Origin: an uncultured Erythrobacter sp.
Lineage (GTDB): Bacteria; Pseudomonadota; Alphaproteobacteria; Sphingomonadales; Sphingomonadaceae
Reading direction: 5' to 3'
DNA: 64,000 nt
Assembly (NCBI GenBank): GCA_947499505.1
Contig: CANMOQ010000002.1
Span: forward strand, 930,001-994,000
The notes beneath the pieces were generated by a model that saw only the letters and a program-made list of their open reading frames with translations, was not told the origin of the DNA and did no database searches. The position numbers and the translations under genes were made by a program. This document shows positions 35,732 to 45,510 of the stretch, piece after piece (positions within the stretch are counted from its first letter, which is position 1; the number at the start of each line of letters is the position of its first letter).

Positions 35732-37128
35732 GCTTCGGCCATCTGCGCTTGCCGCCAAGCAGACCGGTAGCTCGCGATATCCTGCTCGAGTGGTTTGACT
35801 TCGGTCAGACCTCCTTTGGGGCGCAGACCTGGGTGGATCAGTCTAAGCGCGCCAAAACTGACATCGTTATGCGCGTTGGCAACATAGACTTTGGTCTCTG
35901 ACCGCAGTGCTGCGAGCGCGCGGACAAATACCTCTGCTTCCGCAAAGCGTCCTTCCACAAGCAGACACTCTCTAGAACCAATCAGGTCTAGCGCGGTGTC
36001 TGCCACCAAGGCAGCATAAAGGCAGGCGCTGGCCCGGCGTGCGTACCAATCATCGGGCCGGTTGATCCAGCCACCCTCCCTATCAGGAAAGGGACCATTT
36101 CCCAGAGCCAGCGTAGGGACAACCATCGCTTGCTGAGCAAGAACATTGGGCACTGCGGCCAGCAGATGGGGCTGGTCCGGTTTGATATCGACTTGTCTGG
36201 TGTCGATTTTGATCAATGACTCGATTTCGCGTCCACCCATAAACCGGGCGGAGGGAACGGGATTGCCGAGCGCGTCCACATTGACGAGGCAATCGCGAGC
36301 CTCGGGTAGGGTGCCCAGATCGACCACCTCCTTAGCCAACCGCATGGCGATGAACCATGTGCCAGTCGACAGAATGGTAGCCTCGCGATCAGCGATCTCG
36401 CGAAAACCCCGTGCCGCATGCAATGCGGCATTGGAATCGTGCAAACCTGCGAGCACTTTTACATTTGCAGAGAGCCCGGTCTTTTTGGCCAGCTCTGGCC
36501 TGATTGTTCCGACAATATCGCCAGCGGCCGCAAGTGGCGCGAAACGTTCTGCCCAGTTCTGTTTGTGTGCAAGGCTTGAAAAGCTCTCTGTGGCTGGAGC
36601 CCACAAGTCAGAATGGCATCCCATGCTCGTCGGCTCTGCGCGGGCTTGCCCGGTCAAGTACCAAGCCCAGTATTGGGCCCACGGGAGCAAGGTGCTCTCC
36701 CGCATAAGGTCAGGGTAGAGGTTTTCCATCCAGAACAATTGAGCGCCGAAGTTTAGCCCGGCAGGCAGTCGGGGCGAGCCCGTTTCGGTGAATGGCGCTC
36801 TCATTGCCTCATATTCGGCAGCCAAGTCTGACGGCAGTTGCTGCTCATAGTCGAAAGGTAGGGTAGCCAGAGCGTTGCCATTCAATGCGGCTATGCCCGC
36901 GCCGTGGGCTACCGGCACGATATACTCGACGGGGTGTTCGGCGAAGCTTGCAAGTGCAGATATCAGCAAGCCTTCAATGCCAGTTGCATCAAGTCGGCGG
37001 ATACCATCAAGCTCAGTGATTTCGTTTGGGCGGGTTTCGCGCGCGAGCATCTGCCCATCGCGCGACCACAGGCTGATCTTGGCAAGCGTTTTGCCGATGT
37101 CGACAACGATGGCAAACCCGTGTTTCAA
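35728..37128 (-). CDS. rhaB: L-rhamnulokinase (FGGY family)
   Basis: This 466-residue FGGY carbohydrate kinase has the N-terminal phosphate-1 motif [14 protein letters not shown], a substrate-domain block [16 protein letters not shown] and a C-terminal ATPase block with ATILSTGTW. It phosphorylates a ketose. L-rhamnulose is assigned from the context: isomerase and rhamnulose-1-phosphate aldolase are divergently encoded. Sequence alone would also allow L-fuculose. It is first in the minus-strand operon with lldD, and operator site B (37162-37201) lies between it and the aldolase gene. Confidence 0.88.
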   Translation of the reverse strand: MKHGFAIVVDIGKTLAKISLWSRDGQMLARETRPNEITELDGIRRLDATGIEGLLISALASFAEHPVEYIVPVAHGAGIAALNGNALATLPFDYEQQLPSDLAAEYEAMRAPFTETGSPRLPAGLNFGAQLFWMENLYPDLMRESTLLPWAQYWAWYLTGQARAEPTSMGCHSDLWAPATESFSSLAHKQNWAERFAPLAAAGDIVGTIRPELAKKTGLSANVKVLAGLHDSNAALHAARGFREIADREATILSTGTWFIAMRLAKEVVDLGTLPEARDCLVNVDALGNPVPSARFMGGREIESLIKIDTRQVDIKPDQPHLLAAVPNVLAQQAMVVPTLALGNGPFPDREGGWINRPDDWYARRASACLYAALVADTALDLIGSRECLLVEGRFAEAEVFVRALAALRSETKVYVANAHNDVSFGALRLIHPGLRPKGGLTEVKPLEQDIASYRSAWRQAQMAEA

Positions 37129-37161
37129 ACTTCTCCCCCCGAACGCCTAAACGAAGCTCAA

Positions 37162-37201
37162 TGATTGTAGATTAGCGAAAATGATTGATTTTGAAAAGAC
37201 C
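37162..37201 (+). promoter_or_regulatory. Tandem 10-bp operator, site B
   Basis: Units begin at 37162 (TGATT), 37172 (TTAGC, degenerate), 37182 (TGATT) and 37192 (TGAAA), all in 10-bp register. They fill the short gap between the divergent kinase/lldD operon and the rhaD-rhaI-GH105 operon, so one site could control both. Confidence 0.62.
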
Positions 37202-37220
37202 CAATGGTAGCGAGTCTTCT

Positions 37221-39332
37221 ATGAACATGCACGCGTCCGTGGCCGAAGCGGCTATTCCGTTTGTCATTCCCGTAAATCGCTGGGATGAGCAGATTGCATC
37301 AAAGATGACTGAGGCGGAGCTGTTGCTCTATCGCTCGAATTTGCTTGGTGCGGATTTGACGGTCACTAATTTTGGCGGCGGAAATACCTCCGCCAAAGTA
37401 ACCGAGACCGACCCGTTGACCGGAGGCGAGGTTGAGGTTCTCTGGGTCAAGGGCTCGGGTGGTGATATCGGTTCGATGGGTATGGATGGCTTTGCCACGC
37501 TGTATCAGGAAAAATTGCTCGCGTTGGAAACGCATTACAATGGCGATGAAGATGACGACAAGATGGTTGGTTTTCTTCCGCATTGCACATTCAATTTAAA
37601 TGGCCGGGCGGCGAGTATTGATACGCCGCTGCATTCGCTATTGCCTTACCAGCACATTGATCATGTCCATCCCGATGCCATCATCGCGCTGGCTGCTTCA
37701 AGTGGCGGCGAGGCTGCGACCAAGGAATTGTGGGGCGATGAAATCGGTTGGCTGCCATGGAAACGTCCGGGCTTTACTTTGGGCGTGCAAATTCGCGATT
37801 TCGCCAAAGCTAACCCTCAGGCCAAGGGCGCTATGCTAGCTGGGCACGGGATCATTTGCTGGGCTGATACGGCGAAAGAATGCTATGATCAGACCGTCCG
37901 CCTGATTGCTGAGGCTGCCGACTATCTCAATGCGAAATTGGCGAATGGGCCTGCTTTTGGCGGTGCCAAAATTGCGCCCGCGGACGAGCGTGAGGCGACG
38001 GCGGCCAAGCTGATGCCGCGTCTGCGCGCTTTGATGGTTGGTGCTCGCCGCAAGGTGGGGCATTTCTCTGATGATGAGGCAACGCTGGAGTTCGTCGGCA
38101 GCGAAGATTTTGAGCGGCTGGCGGCTTTGGGGACGTCATGCCCCGATCATTTCCTGCGGACCAAAATCGCTCCGCTGACACTAGACCCTGCGCGGCTGGA
38201 GGATGATGTTTACCTTGCGCAGTCCATTGCCCAATATCGCGAATTGTATGCGGCCTATTACGAGCGGTGCAAGCGTGCCAATTCACCTGCCATGCGTGAT
38301 GCCAACCCTGTGGTTGTGCTGGTGCCGGGCGTCGGGCGGATGACTTTCGCTAAGGACAAGGCGACGGCGCGGATCGCCGGTGAGTTTTATCTCAATGCGA
38401 TCAACGTGATGCGCGGGGCCGAGGCGATCGGCGATTACATAGCCCTGGACGAGCAGGAAGCGTTCGATATCGAATACTGGCTGCTTGAAGAGGCGAAGCT
38501 GCAGCGGATGCCTGCTCCAAAGGAAATGGTGGGCAAGGTCGCGCTGGTAACCGGCGGCGCTGGTGGGATCGGCGCGGCGGCGGCTGAGCGTTTGTTGCGC
38601 GAAGGGGCGTGCGTCATGCTCGCGGATCTGGATGGTGCTGCGGTGGAAACCATGTGCACGGACCTGAAAGGCGAGTTTGGAAGAGATGTCGTGCGCAGTG
38701 TCACTTGCGACGTGACTGACGAGGCTCAAGTTACTGCGGCACTATCTGCCTGCGCTTTGGAATTTGGCGGGTTAGATGTTTTGGTGGCCAATGCGGGCAT
38801 CGCATCATCAGCGCCAATTGGCGAGACTTCGTTGGAATTGTGGAATAGGAATTTCGGCGTTCTTGCGCAGGGCTATTTTTTGACCGCCAAACATGCCTGG
38901 CCGCTGCTGGAAGGTATGAGCGAGCAAGGCGGTTCGAGCGTGATCTTTATCGGGTCGAAGAACGCGGTGGCGGCGGCCAAGAATGCCAGCGCCTATGCCA
39001 GCGCGAAAGCGGCGGCCAATCACCTGGCGCGCTGCCTTGCGCTGGAAGGGGCAGATCACGGTATTAGAGTAAACGTTGTCAATCCTGATGCGGTGATCAA
39101 AGGGAGTCGGATTTGGGACGGCGACTGGCGCCAAGAACGCGCAGGGGCACATGGCATCGATTCTGGTGAAGAGCTGGAAGAGCACTATCGCCAGCGCTCA
39201 ATGCTCAAACGCTCGGTCTTGCCTCAGGACATTGCCGAGGCCACTTATTGGCTTGCCAGCGACGCCTCAGCAAAATCGACCGGCAACATGATTAATGTGG
39301 ATGCCGGGAACGCGCAGGCCTTTACACGCTAA
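37221..39332 (+). CDS. rhaD: Bifunctional rhamnulose-1-phosphate aldolase / L-lactaldehyde dehydrogenase
   Basis: The fusion protein has 703 residues from ATG 37221 (a TTG 36 bp upstream would start inside operator B). Residues about 20-410 are a class II aldolase domain with DLTVTNFGGGNTSAKV, zinc ligands in HIDHVHPDAI and a further His in LAGHGIICWAD. Residues about 435-703 are a short-chain dehydrogenase with VTGGAGGIGAAAAERL, VANAGIAS and the catalytic YASAK. The aldolase splits L-rhamnulose-1-phosphate into dihydroxyacetone phosphate and L-lactaldehyde. The dehydrogenase domain oxidises the latter to L-lactate with NAD+. The same fusion (RhaD) is known from rhizobia and some Bacillus. 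It heads an operon with the isomerase and GH105. Confidence 0.93.
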   Translation: MNMHASVAEAAIPFVIPVNRWDEQIASKMTEAELLLYRSNLLGADLTVTNFGGGNTSAKVTETDPLTGGEVEVLWVKGSGGDIGSMGMDGFATLYQEKLLALETHYNGDEDDDKMVGFLPHCTFNLNGRAASIDTPLHSLLPYQHIDHVHPDAIIALAASSGGEAATKELWGDEIGWLPWKRPGFTLGVQIRDFAKANPQAKGAMLAGHGIICWADTAKECYDQTVRLIAEAADYLNAKLANGPAFGGAKIAPADEREATAAKLMPRLRALMVGARRKVGHFSDDEATLEFVGSEDFERLAALGTSCPDHFLRTKIAPLTLDPARLEDDVYLAQSIAQYRELYAAYYERCKRANSPAMRDANPVVVLVPGVGRMTFAKDKATARIAGEFYLNAINVMRGAEAIGDYIALDEQEAFDIEYWLLEEAKLQRMPAPKEMVGKVALVTGGAGGIGAAAAERLLREGACVMLADLDGAAVETMCTDLKGEFGRDVVRSVTCDVTDEAQVTAALSACALEFGGLDVLVANAGIASSAPIGETSLELWNRNFGVLAQGYFLTAKHAWPLLEGMSEQGGSSVIFIGSKNAVAAAKNASAYASAKAAANHLARCLALEGADHGIRVNVVNPDAVIKGSRIWDGDWRQERAGAHGIDSGEELEEHYRQRSMLKRSVLPQDIAEATYWLASDASAKSTGNMINVDAGNAQAFTR

Positions 39333-39354
39333 TAAAAGCCCGGGGGAGAGACAC

Positions 39355-40647
39355 ATGACAGGTATGCCAATCTCTGCCGATTTGGTGGCAGAGCACAATG
39401 CTGCATCGCGCGATGCTCTGACTGATGAATATGATGCGCTGGGGCGCAAGCTTGAACGGCGCGGCGTCGCGATTGATGCGATCAAAGACAAAGTGAAATC
39501 GTTTGGCGTTGCTGTCCCCAGCTGGGGCACGGGCCGTGGGGGGACGCGCTTTGCGAAATTCCCATTGGCTGGAGAGCCGACTAACATTCACGAAAAGCTG
39601 GAAGATTGCGCGGTCATTCATCAAATTGGGCGCTCAACACCGGCTGTCAGTCCTCATTTTCCGTGGGACTGTGTTGATGATTATGCCGGGTTGCGTGAGG
39701 AGGCTGGCGCCTATGGTCTGGTATTTGACGCGGTCAACTCCAACACCTTTCAGGACCAGCCTGGCCAGCCACATTCCTATGTCACAGGCTCGCTATCTTC
39801 AACTGTCGACGAAACCCGCCAGCAGGCAATCGAGCACAATGTTGAATGCATCGAGATCGGCAAACAGATCGGGTCAACTGCGCTGACGGTCTGGGTCGGC
39901 GATGGTACGAACTTCCCAGGCCAGCAAGATCTTGGTCGGTCATTTGACCGCTACCTAGAGGCCGCATCGCAGGTCTATTCAGCACTACCAGGCGACTGGA
40001 AGATGATGCTTGAGCACAAGATGTTTGAACCTGCGTTCTATTCCAGCGTTATTTCCGACTGGGGTAGTTCGCTCATGGCAGCTCAAGAACTCGGGGACCA
40101 ATGTAAATGTCTGGTCGATCTGGGGCATCACGCTCCCAATGTGAACATCGAACAGATCGTTGCGCGACTCCATCACGCTGGCAAGCTGGGCGGCTTCCAC
40201 TTCAACGATAGCAAATATGGTGATGATGATCTGGATAGCGGCAGCATCAATCCCCACCAATTGTTTCTGGTATTCAACGAACTGATCGAGGCGGAACGCA
40301 GTCCGCGCGAAGGTTTCGATCCGTCCTATATGATCGACCAATCGCACAATGTGACTGATCCGATCGAGAGCATGTTGTCCTCAGCAGAGACGATTGCTGG
40401 ATGTTATGCGCGTGCGGCTATGGTTGATCGTGACGCGCTGCATGCGGCGCAGAACGACAATGATGTCATGCTGGCTTTCCGCACCCTGCGTGCCGCGTAT
40501 GAGACTGATGTTACGCCCATTTTGGCGATGGCCCGCGACGAGCTGGGCGGTGCGATTGATTGGCTTGGCGTTTACCGCTCCAGCCAATATCGAGATCGCA
40601 AGGCGCAAGAGCGTAAGGCGGTTGGGCTGGGTGCTGGCATCGTTTGA
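39355..40647 (+). CDS. rhaI: L-rhamnose isomerase (RhaI type)
   Basis: The protein has 430 residues from ATG 39355, which has an excellent GGGGGAGAG site. A TIM-barrel sugar isomerase of the rhizobial/Pseudomonas RhaI group, not E. coli RhaA. Metal ligands are visible as Glu in MMLEHKMFEPAF, Asp in CLVDLGHHAPN, His in GGFHFNDSKYGDDDLD and the Asp residues in that same block. It converts L-rhamnose to L-rhamnulose in the cytoplasm. It lies 22 bp after the aldolase-dehydrogenase gene and 51 bp before GH105, so the three are probably one transcript. Confidence 0.93.
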   Translation: MTGMPISADLVAEHNAASRDALTDEYDALGRKLERRGVAIDAIKDKVKSFGVAVPSWGTGRGGTRFAKFPLAGEPTNIHEKLEDCAVIHQIGRSTPAVSPHFPWDCVDDYAGLREEAGAYGLVFDAVNSNTFQDQPGQPHSYVTGSLSSTVDETRQQAIEHNVECIEIGKQIGSTALTVWVGDGTNFPGQQDLGRSFDRYLEAASQVYSALPGDWKMMLEHKMFEPAFYSSVISDWGSSLMAAQELGDQCKCLVDLGHHAPNVNIEQIVARLHHAGKLGGFHFNDSKYGDDDLDSGSINPHQLFLVFNELIEAERSPREGFDPSYMIDQSHNVTDPIESMLSSAETIAGCYARAAMVDRDALHAAQNDNDVMLAFRTLRAAYETDVTPILAMARDELGGAIDWLGVYRSSQYRDRKAQERKAVGLGAGIV

Positions 40648-40698
40648 TCAAATCGAAGCAGACGTGAAACTATAAGAATGACTTCCGGGAGAATGTTG

Positions 40699-41883
40699 AT
40701 GAAGAACCTGCGCTCGCTCGCTCTTGGCCTGCTGCCACTAACCGCCCTCTTGGCCAGTTGTGCCACGACAGTTTCGGATAGCTCGACAGCTGCTGCTCAG
40801 GTGGAATCTGCATCAGTATTCAGTGATGAGCAGGTCAAACTCGTCGCCAATCGCGCAGCCAATTGGCAGCTTGCCAATTTGGACAATCTGGACAGTTATA
40901 TTCGCTTCATCAGTCGGGAAACACCCAATCCGCGCGGCTGGGTCAAGGGTACGTTCTTCTTGGGACTGGCAGACTATGCCGAGATCACCGGTCAATCGGG
41001 ATATTTCGATTCGCTGGGGGCAATCGCCAATCGTGAAGAATGGAAGCTTGGCAATAGGCTCTATCATGCCGATGATCATCTGGTCGGTCAGGTCTATTTC
41101 CGTCTGGCGCGTAACGGTGTTGATGGTGCCGATGTGGCGCTGACGCGTGCGGCGTTTGACACCATTCTGGCCGATCCGCCTAAGACGCAAATGATGCATC
41201 CGGACAAAGAAGGTGATCCGGAGTGCTCAAAGCGCTGGTGTTGGTCGGATGCGTTGTTCATGGCGCCCGCAACATGGTGGGACGCAAGCGAGACTTTTGG
41301 CGAGCAAGCCTATGCTGACTATGCCCATAGCGAATTCCAGGCCGCGACTGACCTGCTGTTCGACAAGGAGGTTGGCCTCTATTATCGCGACAGTCGCTTC
41401 TTTGATCGTCGCGGCGCCGATGGCGAGAAGCTGTTTTGGAGTCGCGGTAATGGATGGGTTTATGGCGGTCTCGTCAACATCTTGCGCACTATGCCAACAG
41501 AGGATCCGCGCCGCGGCTATTATGTAGATCTGTTCCGAAAAATGTCGGACCGGCTGGTCCAGATTCAGGCCGACAATGGCATGTGGCGCGCTTCGCTGCT
41601 CGCGTCGAGTGCGACCCCGCCAGAGACCAGCGGAACCAGCTTTTTTGTGTACGGCTTGGCATGGGGGCAGAACGAGGGCCTGTTGAAAGGCGAGAAATAT
41701 CGAGCAGCGGTTGATGCGGGCTGGCGTGCTCTCGTCGCGAATGTCGATGAGCAAGGTCGTCTTGGTTATGTTCAGCAAGTCGGGGACCGACCAGAGGGTG
41801 TGCAGCCTGATGATCGCCAGCTCTATGGTGTTGGGGCCTTCCTGTTGGCCGCAGGTCAGATTCTGCAATATAGTCAATTATGA
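40699..41883 (+). CDS. GH105 unsaturated uronyl hydrolase, lipoprotein
   Basis: The protein has 394 residues from ATG 40699, with GGGAG 7 bp upstream. It has a lipoprotein signal peptide with lipobox LASC at Cys21. The (alpha/alpha)6-barrel GH105 pattern is clear: GWVKGTFFLGLADYAEITG, HADDHLVGQVYF, the catalytic-Asp block RWCWSDALFMAPATW, FWSRGNGWVYGGL and ETSGTSFFVYGLAWG. GH105 hydrates the double bond of the 4,5-unsaturated uronate left by a lyase and releases rhamnose-containing products. On ulvan oligomers the leaving sugar is rhamnose-3-sulfate. Being in the rhaD-rhaI operon couples release and catabolism of both sugars. It is probably anchored in the envelope. Confidence 0.9.
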   Translation: MKNLRSLALGLLPLTALLASCATTVSDSSTAAAQVESASVFSDEQVKLVANRAANWQLANLDNLDSYIRFISRETPNPRGWVKGTFFLGLADYAEITGQSGYFDSLGAIANREEWKLGNRLYHADDHLVGQVYFRLARNGVDGADVALTRAAFDTILADPPKTQMMHPDKEGDPECSKRWCWSDALFMAPATWWDASETFGEQAYADYAHSEFQAATDLLFDKEVGLYYRDSRFFDRRGADGEKLFWSRGNGWVYGGLVNILRTMPTEDPRRGYYVDLFRKMSDRLVQIQADNGMWRASLLASSATPPETSGTSFFVYGLAWGQNEGLLKGEKYRAAVDAGWRALVANVDEQGRLGYVQQVGDRPEGVQPDDRQLYGVGAFLLAAGQILQYSQL

Positions 41884-41949
41884 TCAAATTGCCTACCAAT
41901 TGAGTCGTTCTACGTAAGAATCGTACGAAATCGATAAGGCGCTCACGTT

Positions 41950-41989
41950 TTTGATGAAAAACAATCAAAAAAAATCAAGGAACGTCATT
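41950..41989 (-). promoter_or_regulatory. Tandem 10-bp operator, site C
   Basis: Read on the minus strand, four 10-bp units begin TGACG, TGATT, TGATT and TCATC, in exact register. The site lies about 72 bp upstream of the receptor gene at 42061 and the lyase/GH cluster behind it. Confidence 0.62.
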
Positions 41990-42060
41990 ATCGCGCATTG
42001 ACATAGTCGGGATCAATCGCTTTGATGCGAGGCATAAGAAGCTTTCGAGGGGGAGTATCT

Positions 42061-45000
42061 ATGTTTTTAAGCCACGCCGATGGTTCCGTAAGATTGTGCA
42101 AAGCGGGTCTGAGATTAGGTGCGGCTGCCGCAGCGTTGCTGGCTCCATCTATGGTGATTGCGCAAGATGAGGATTCTGCGGCAGCGGAGGGGCAGGCCGA
42201 GCCCGCTCCGGGCAACACTACCGCAACGTAAGGGGCAATCGTCGTTACTGGGATTCGCCAAAGCCTTGAAGACGCGCTGAATATCCGCCGGAACGCGGAT
42301 GTGGTGCTAGATGGCATTTCGTCGGACGATATCGGCTCGACGCCCGACCTTAACCTTGGCGAAGCGCTTGCGCGCATTCCTGGCGTTCAGATCAATCGCG
42401 AGGCTGCACGCCGCAATGCAACTATCTCGGTCCGCGGCCTACCCGGGCGTTTCACTAAGACCACTGTGATGGGGCAAACAATTGCTTCGACCACTCGGGG
42501 TAGCAACACTGGCAATCCCTTCGGTATCTTCGAGAGTTCGATCTTTAGCGGCGCGAATGTCATCAAATCATTCACTGCTGACACGCCAGCTGGCGGTCTC
42601 GCAGCTCAGGTCGATCTAAGGCTGGCCAGTGCCCTAAGCCGCCGCGAGGGCTTCGTCGTTCGCGGCGAGCTTGATTACGAAGAAACTAGCGGCGACTATC
42701 TGCCAAAATTCTTCGTCTCGGCTGCGCAACGAATTGGTGATCGGTTTGGTGTCTATGGCACCGTTTCCTACTCGGATCAGAGCTTCCGCCGCGACACATT
42801 CCGCGTCAACCAATATAACGCTTACAGCAATGCACGCCTTGCGGCATTTCGCGATGGTACGGCGGCAAGCGGTGTGGGTGACACCGTGAGCGGCACGGCT
42901 AATCCCGCCTTTGACATTGCTCCAGAAGGCGCCAACGGGCTTGCGAACACAGTCATTTTCCCTAGTGAGATTCGCCAAATCTCGCAGACAAACCGAGGTG
43001 ACCGTATCTCGGCAGTCGCCGGTTTCGCTTATGAATATTCTGATACCGCCACGTTCAGGCTTGATGCTATCTATACGCGGCGTGATCTTAAGGACACCAC
43101 TCAGGACACATTCCTGAGTAATGCGAGAAGCGCAAACACGCTTGTTTCTCCTTTGTCGAACCCGGTTGAGATTGGCGTTGTCGATTTCGACGATAATCGG
43201 ACGGAGGAGAACGTCTTCGTTACGCCTCGCGTTCTGGTAAGTGATCAGCTCACCGCCATTGGCAATCGCAGCTTTCCATCGATCGATGAGTCCTGGGCGA
43301 TTTATCCGCAGTTCAATTTTGAAAATGACGACTGGCGGATCGACGTGATCGGAACCTATTCAGAGGCAACAGGCACGTCCCTGCAAAGCCAGTATGATGT
43401 CCGTATCCGCAACAGGGGCGGAAACGGAACAACCAGAGCACTCGATTCCAATCTTGACGGTATTGATGACCGCGGCTCGGGGCAGTTCGGGATTTTTGAC
43501 ACCGGATTAGGTGTGCTGGAGGACATCTTTGTCGATAACTTTATTCCGGCGAACCTGCTTGATATCGACAGCTATAACGACGCCTGGTTCATCGAAGCGG
43601 GCAGCGCCATCGGCGCTCGTGATTTACTCAACATTGCACCTCATGGACCGGGTCAGAACAATTTCAATACAGGCCTTTCAATCCTCTCGCTTGGGTTTAA
43701 TGAGGGCGCAAAGCGTGATCTTACTTCGCTCGATTTCGATGTCGCACGCAAATTTTCCAGCGGCTTTATCACGGAGGTCGGGGTTGGCGGCTACTACTCG
43801 CAAGAAAACTCGGATCGCTTCCGCTTCGAATTCTCCGCGCTTGGCCTCAACTTCCCAGCGATAACCAACGATATTTTGACGCTAAATGATGGCGTTGCAG
43901 AAGGCGCGTTCTTTGCCGGTGGTAGAATTCCCGGGATCGAAGTGGATCAATTCCTTTCCATTGATATCCCGACGATTGTGAGCCAATTGGGGGATGCCAG
44001 CAATACGCCAGTCGATGGCCTGCGGTTTACCCCGAGCAATGGCAATCGGCGCAATTACTTCCCCGAACTGACAACGGCGAGCGCCCAATCGGTGACGCCT
44101 GATGAGCTGCTCGCTGCTTTGTCGTTTGTTCCAGGAACAAATCGTTTTGCCCGCTTGCCGTTCAACCGCACGATTGACACCAACTTTGTGTCTGAGCGGG
44201 AGACGATAGAACTGTATGCGATGACAAAGTTCGATTTCGGCGAGGTGTCGGACTTCCAGCTGCGGGGCAACATCGGCGGGCGCTATGTAAGAACTGATCT
44301 GAGTGGTCAGGTAAATCCGGTAGCGGCTGATTTTTACGAGAGCCTCGCTGCGGTCCGCGCCGCGAATGGTGGGCCGGAATTGGAATTTCGCGATGGCGCG
44401 CAATTGAGCTTTGAGCAGGGGCGCAACAAGTTCGAACGCTTCCTGCCATCGGTCAATCTGATCTATGAAATCACACCAGATCTGGTCATGCGGGCGGCCT
44501 ATTATGAAACTTTTGAAGCGCTTGATCTAGCCGAATTTTCGCCGACGCCCACATTCGTGCGGGAATCTGAGCCGGGCTTGGAATTTGATGATGAAAATGC
44601 GGACACAGATTTGCTTGGTGCAGATGGGCAACCCATCCCAAGAACAACCATCAGCATCAGCTCGCTTGACGTAGAGCCACGCCGCTCGACCGGGTTCGAC
44701 TTAGGCATCAGTTGGTACAACAAGCCGGGAAGCGTGGTGTCAGTTGGCGTCTTCCGTAAGTCCTTGATTGGCGATATTTCGCTACAACGGAATTTCTGCC
44801 CTGTCGGCGAAGCTCTGAATGTAAACGGGCAGACGTTCAATGATATTCGGTTTGCTGACGTTAACTCCCCTAATCCGATAGAAGCAAATTTTGCCGGCAA
44901 TTGTGTGTTTACCAACGACCTGGGTGACCCTCAGCGCATTCGCGTGACACGGACGGTCAATAATCCTGACACGATCAATGTCACCGGATTTGAGGCACAG

Positions 45001-45423
45001 ATTCAGCAAACGCTCGATTTCCTTCCGGGCTTGCTCAAAAATACAGGCTTCGTTCTTAATTACACCCGCGTCCGTTCGGGAGGCGACAATGATGTCCAGC
45101 TCTTCAACGTTGCCGAAGACACCTACAATGCCATCGGTTACTACGAGGACAGCTTCCTGCAGGCGCGCCTTGCCTATAATCATCAGTCCAGCATTCAGCG
45201 GCAAGGAGGCAGCTCGTTCCTGGGCGGTGCGACGATCATCGCGCCGCGTGGCCAGCTGGATTTCAGCGGGGCGATCAAACCGATGGAAGGTTTGGATATT
45301 CGCTTCGAGGTGTTCAACATAACGCAGAGTTCGCGCCGGGAGTATCTTGGTTTCGAGGAGCTTTTCCGGCTCTATGAATACGATGGCCGGACATACTCGT
45401 TGTCGACGACTTATCGGTTCTGA
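42061..45423 (+). pseudogene. TonB-dependent receptor interrupted by in-frame TAA stop
   Basis: From ATG 42061 (GGGGGAG upstream), the frame encodes a signal peptide (ending SMVIAQ) and 56 codons, then hits TAA at 42229-42231. The same frame continues uninterrupted for over 1060 codons: TonB-box/plug (AIVVTGIRQSLEDAL, DDIGSTPDLNLGEALARIPGVQI) and barrel ending in STTYRF. The stop separates signal peptide from plug. A GAA-to-TAA change would explain it. Unless the base is a sequencing error or is read through, no exported receptor is made. The codon quality of the remainder shows no further decay. Operator C lies upstream and a terminator at 45445 downstream. The gene belongs to the TIGR01782-like receptors, probably for ulvan oligosaccharides. 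Confidence 0.88.
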
Positions 45424-45444
45424 TGGCTTAACATCTCTCCCAGA

Positions 45445-45488
45445 GGGCCGGCGGTGGGTTACAATACTCTCCGTCGGCCCGATTTTTT
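45445..45488 (+). terminator. Rho-independent terminator after receptor gene
   Basis: GGGCCGGCGG at 45445-45454 pairs with CCGTCGGCCC at 45471-45480 (one G-T position), followed by GA and seven T. It lies just after the receptor stop (45423) and before the lyase gene at 45511, so lyase-cluster transcription probably needs partial read-through or its own promoter. Confidence 0.85.
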
Positions 45489-45510
45489 TGTAAATGAGGT
45501 GAAATGAAAC

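Noticed and set aside
42301-45423. Treating the receptor as an intact gene starting at GTG 42301
   Set aside because: That product would lack a signal peptide and TonB box, whereas both exist in the same frame upstream of the TAA, so it is an interrupted gene.
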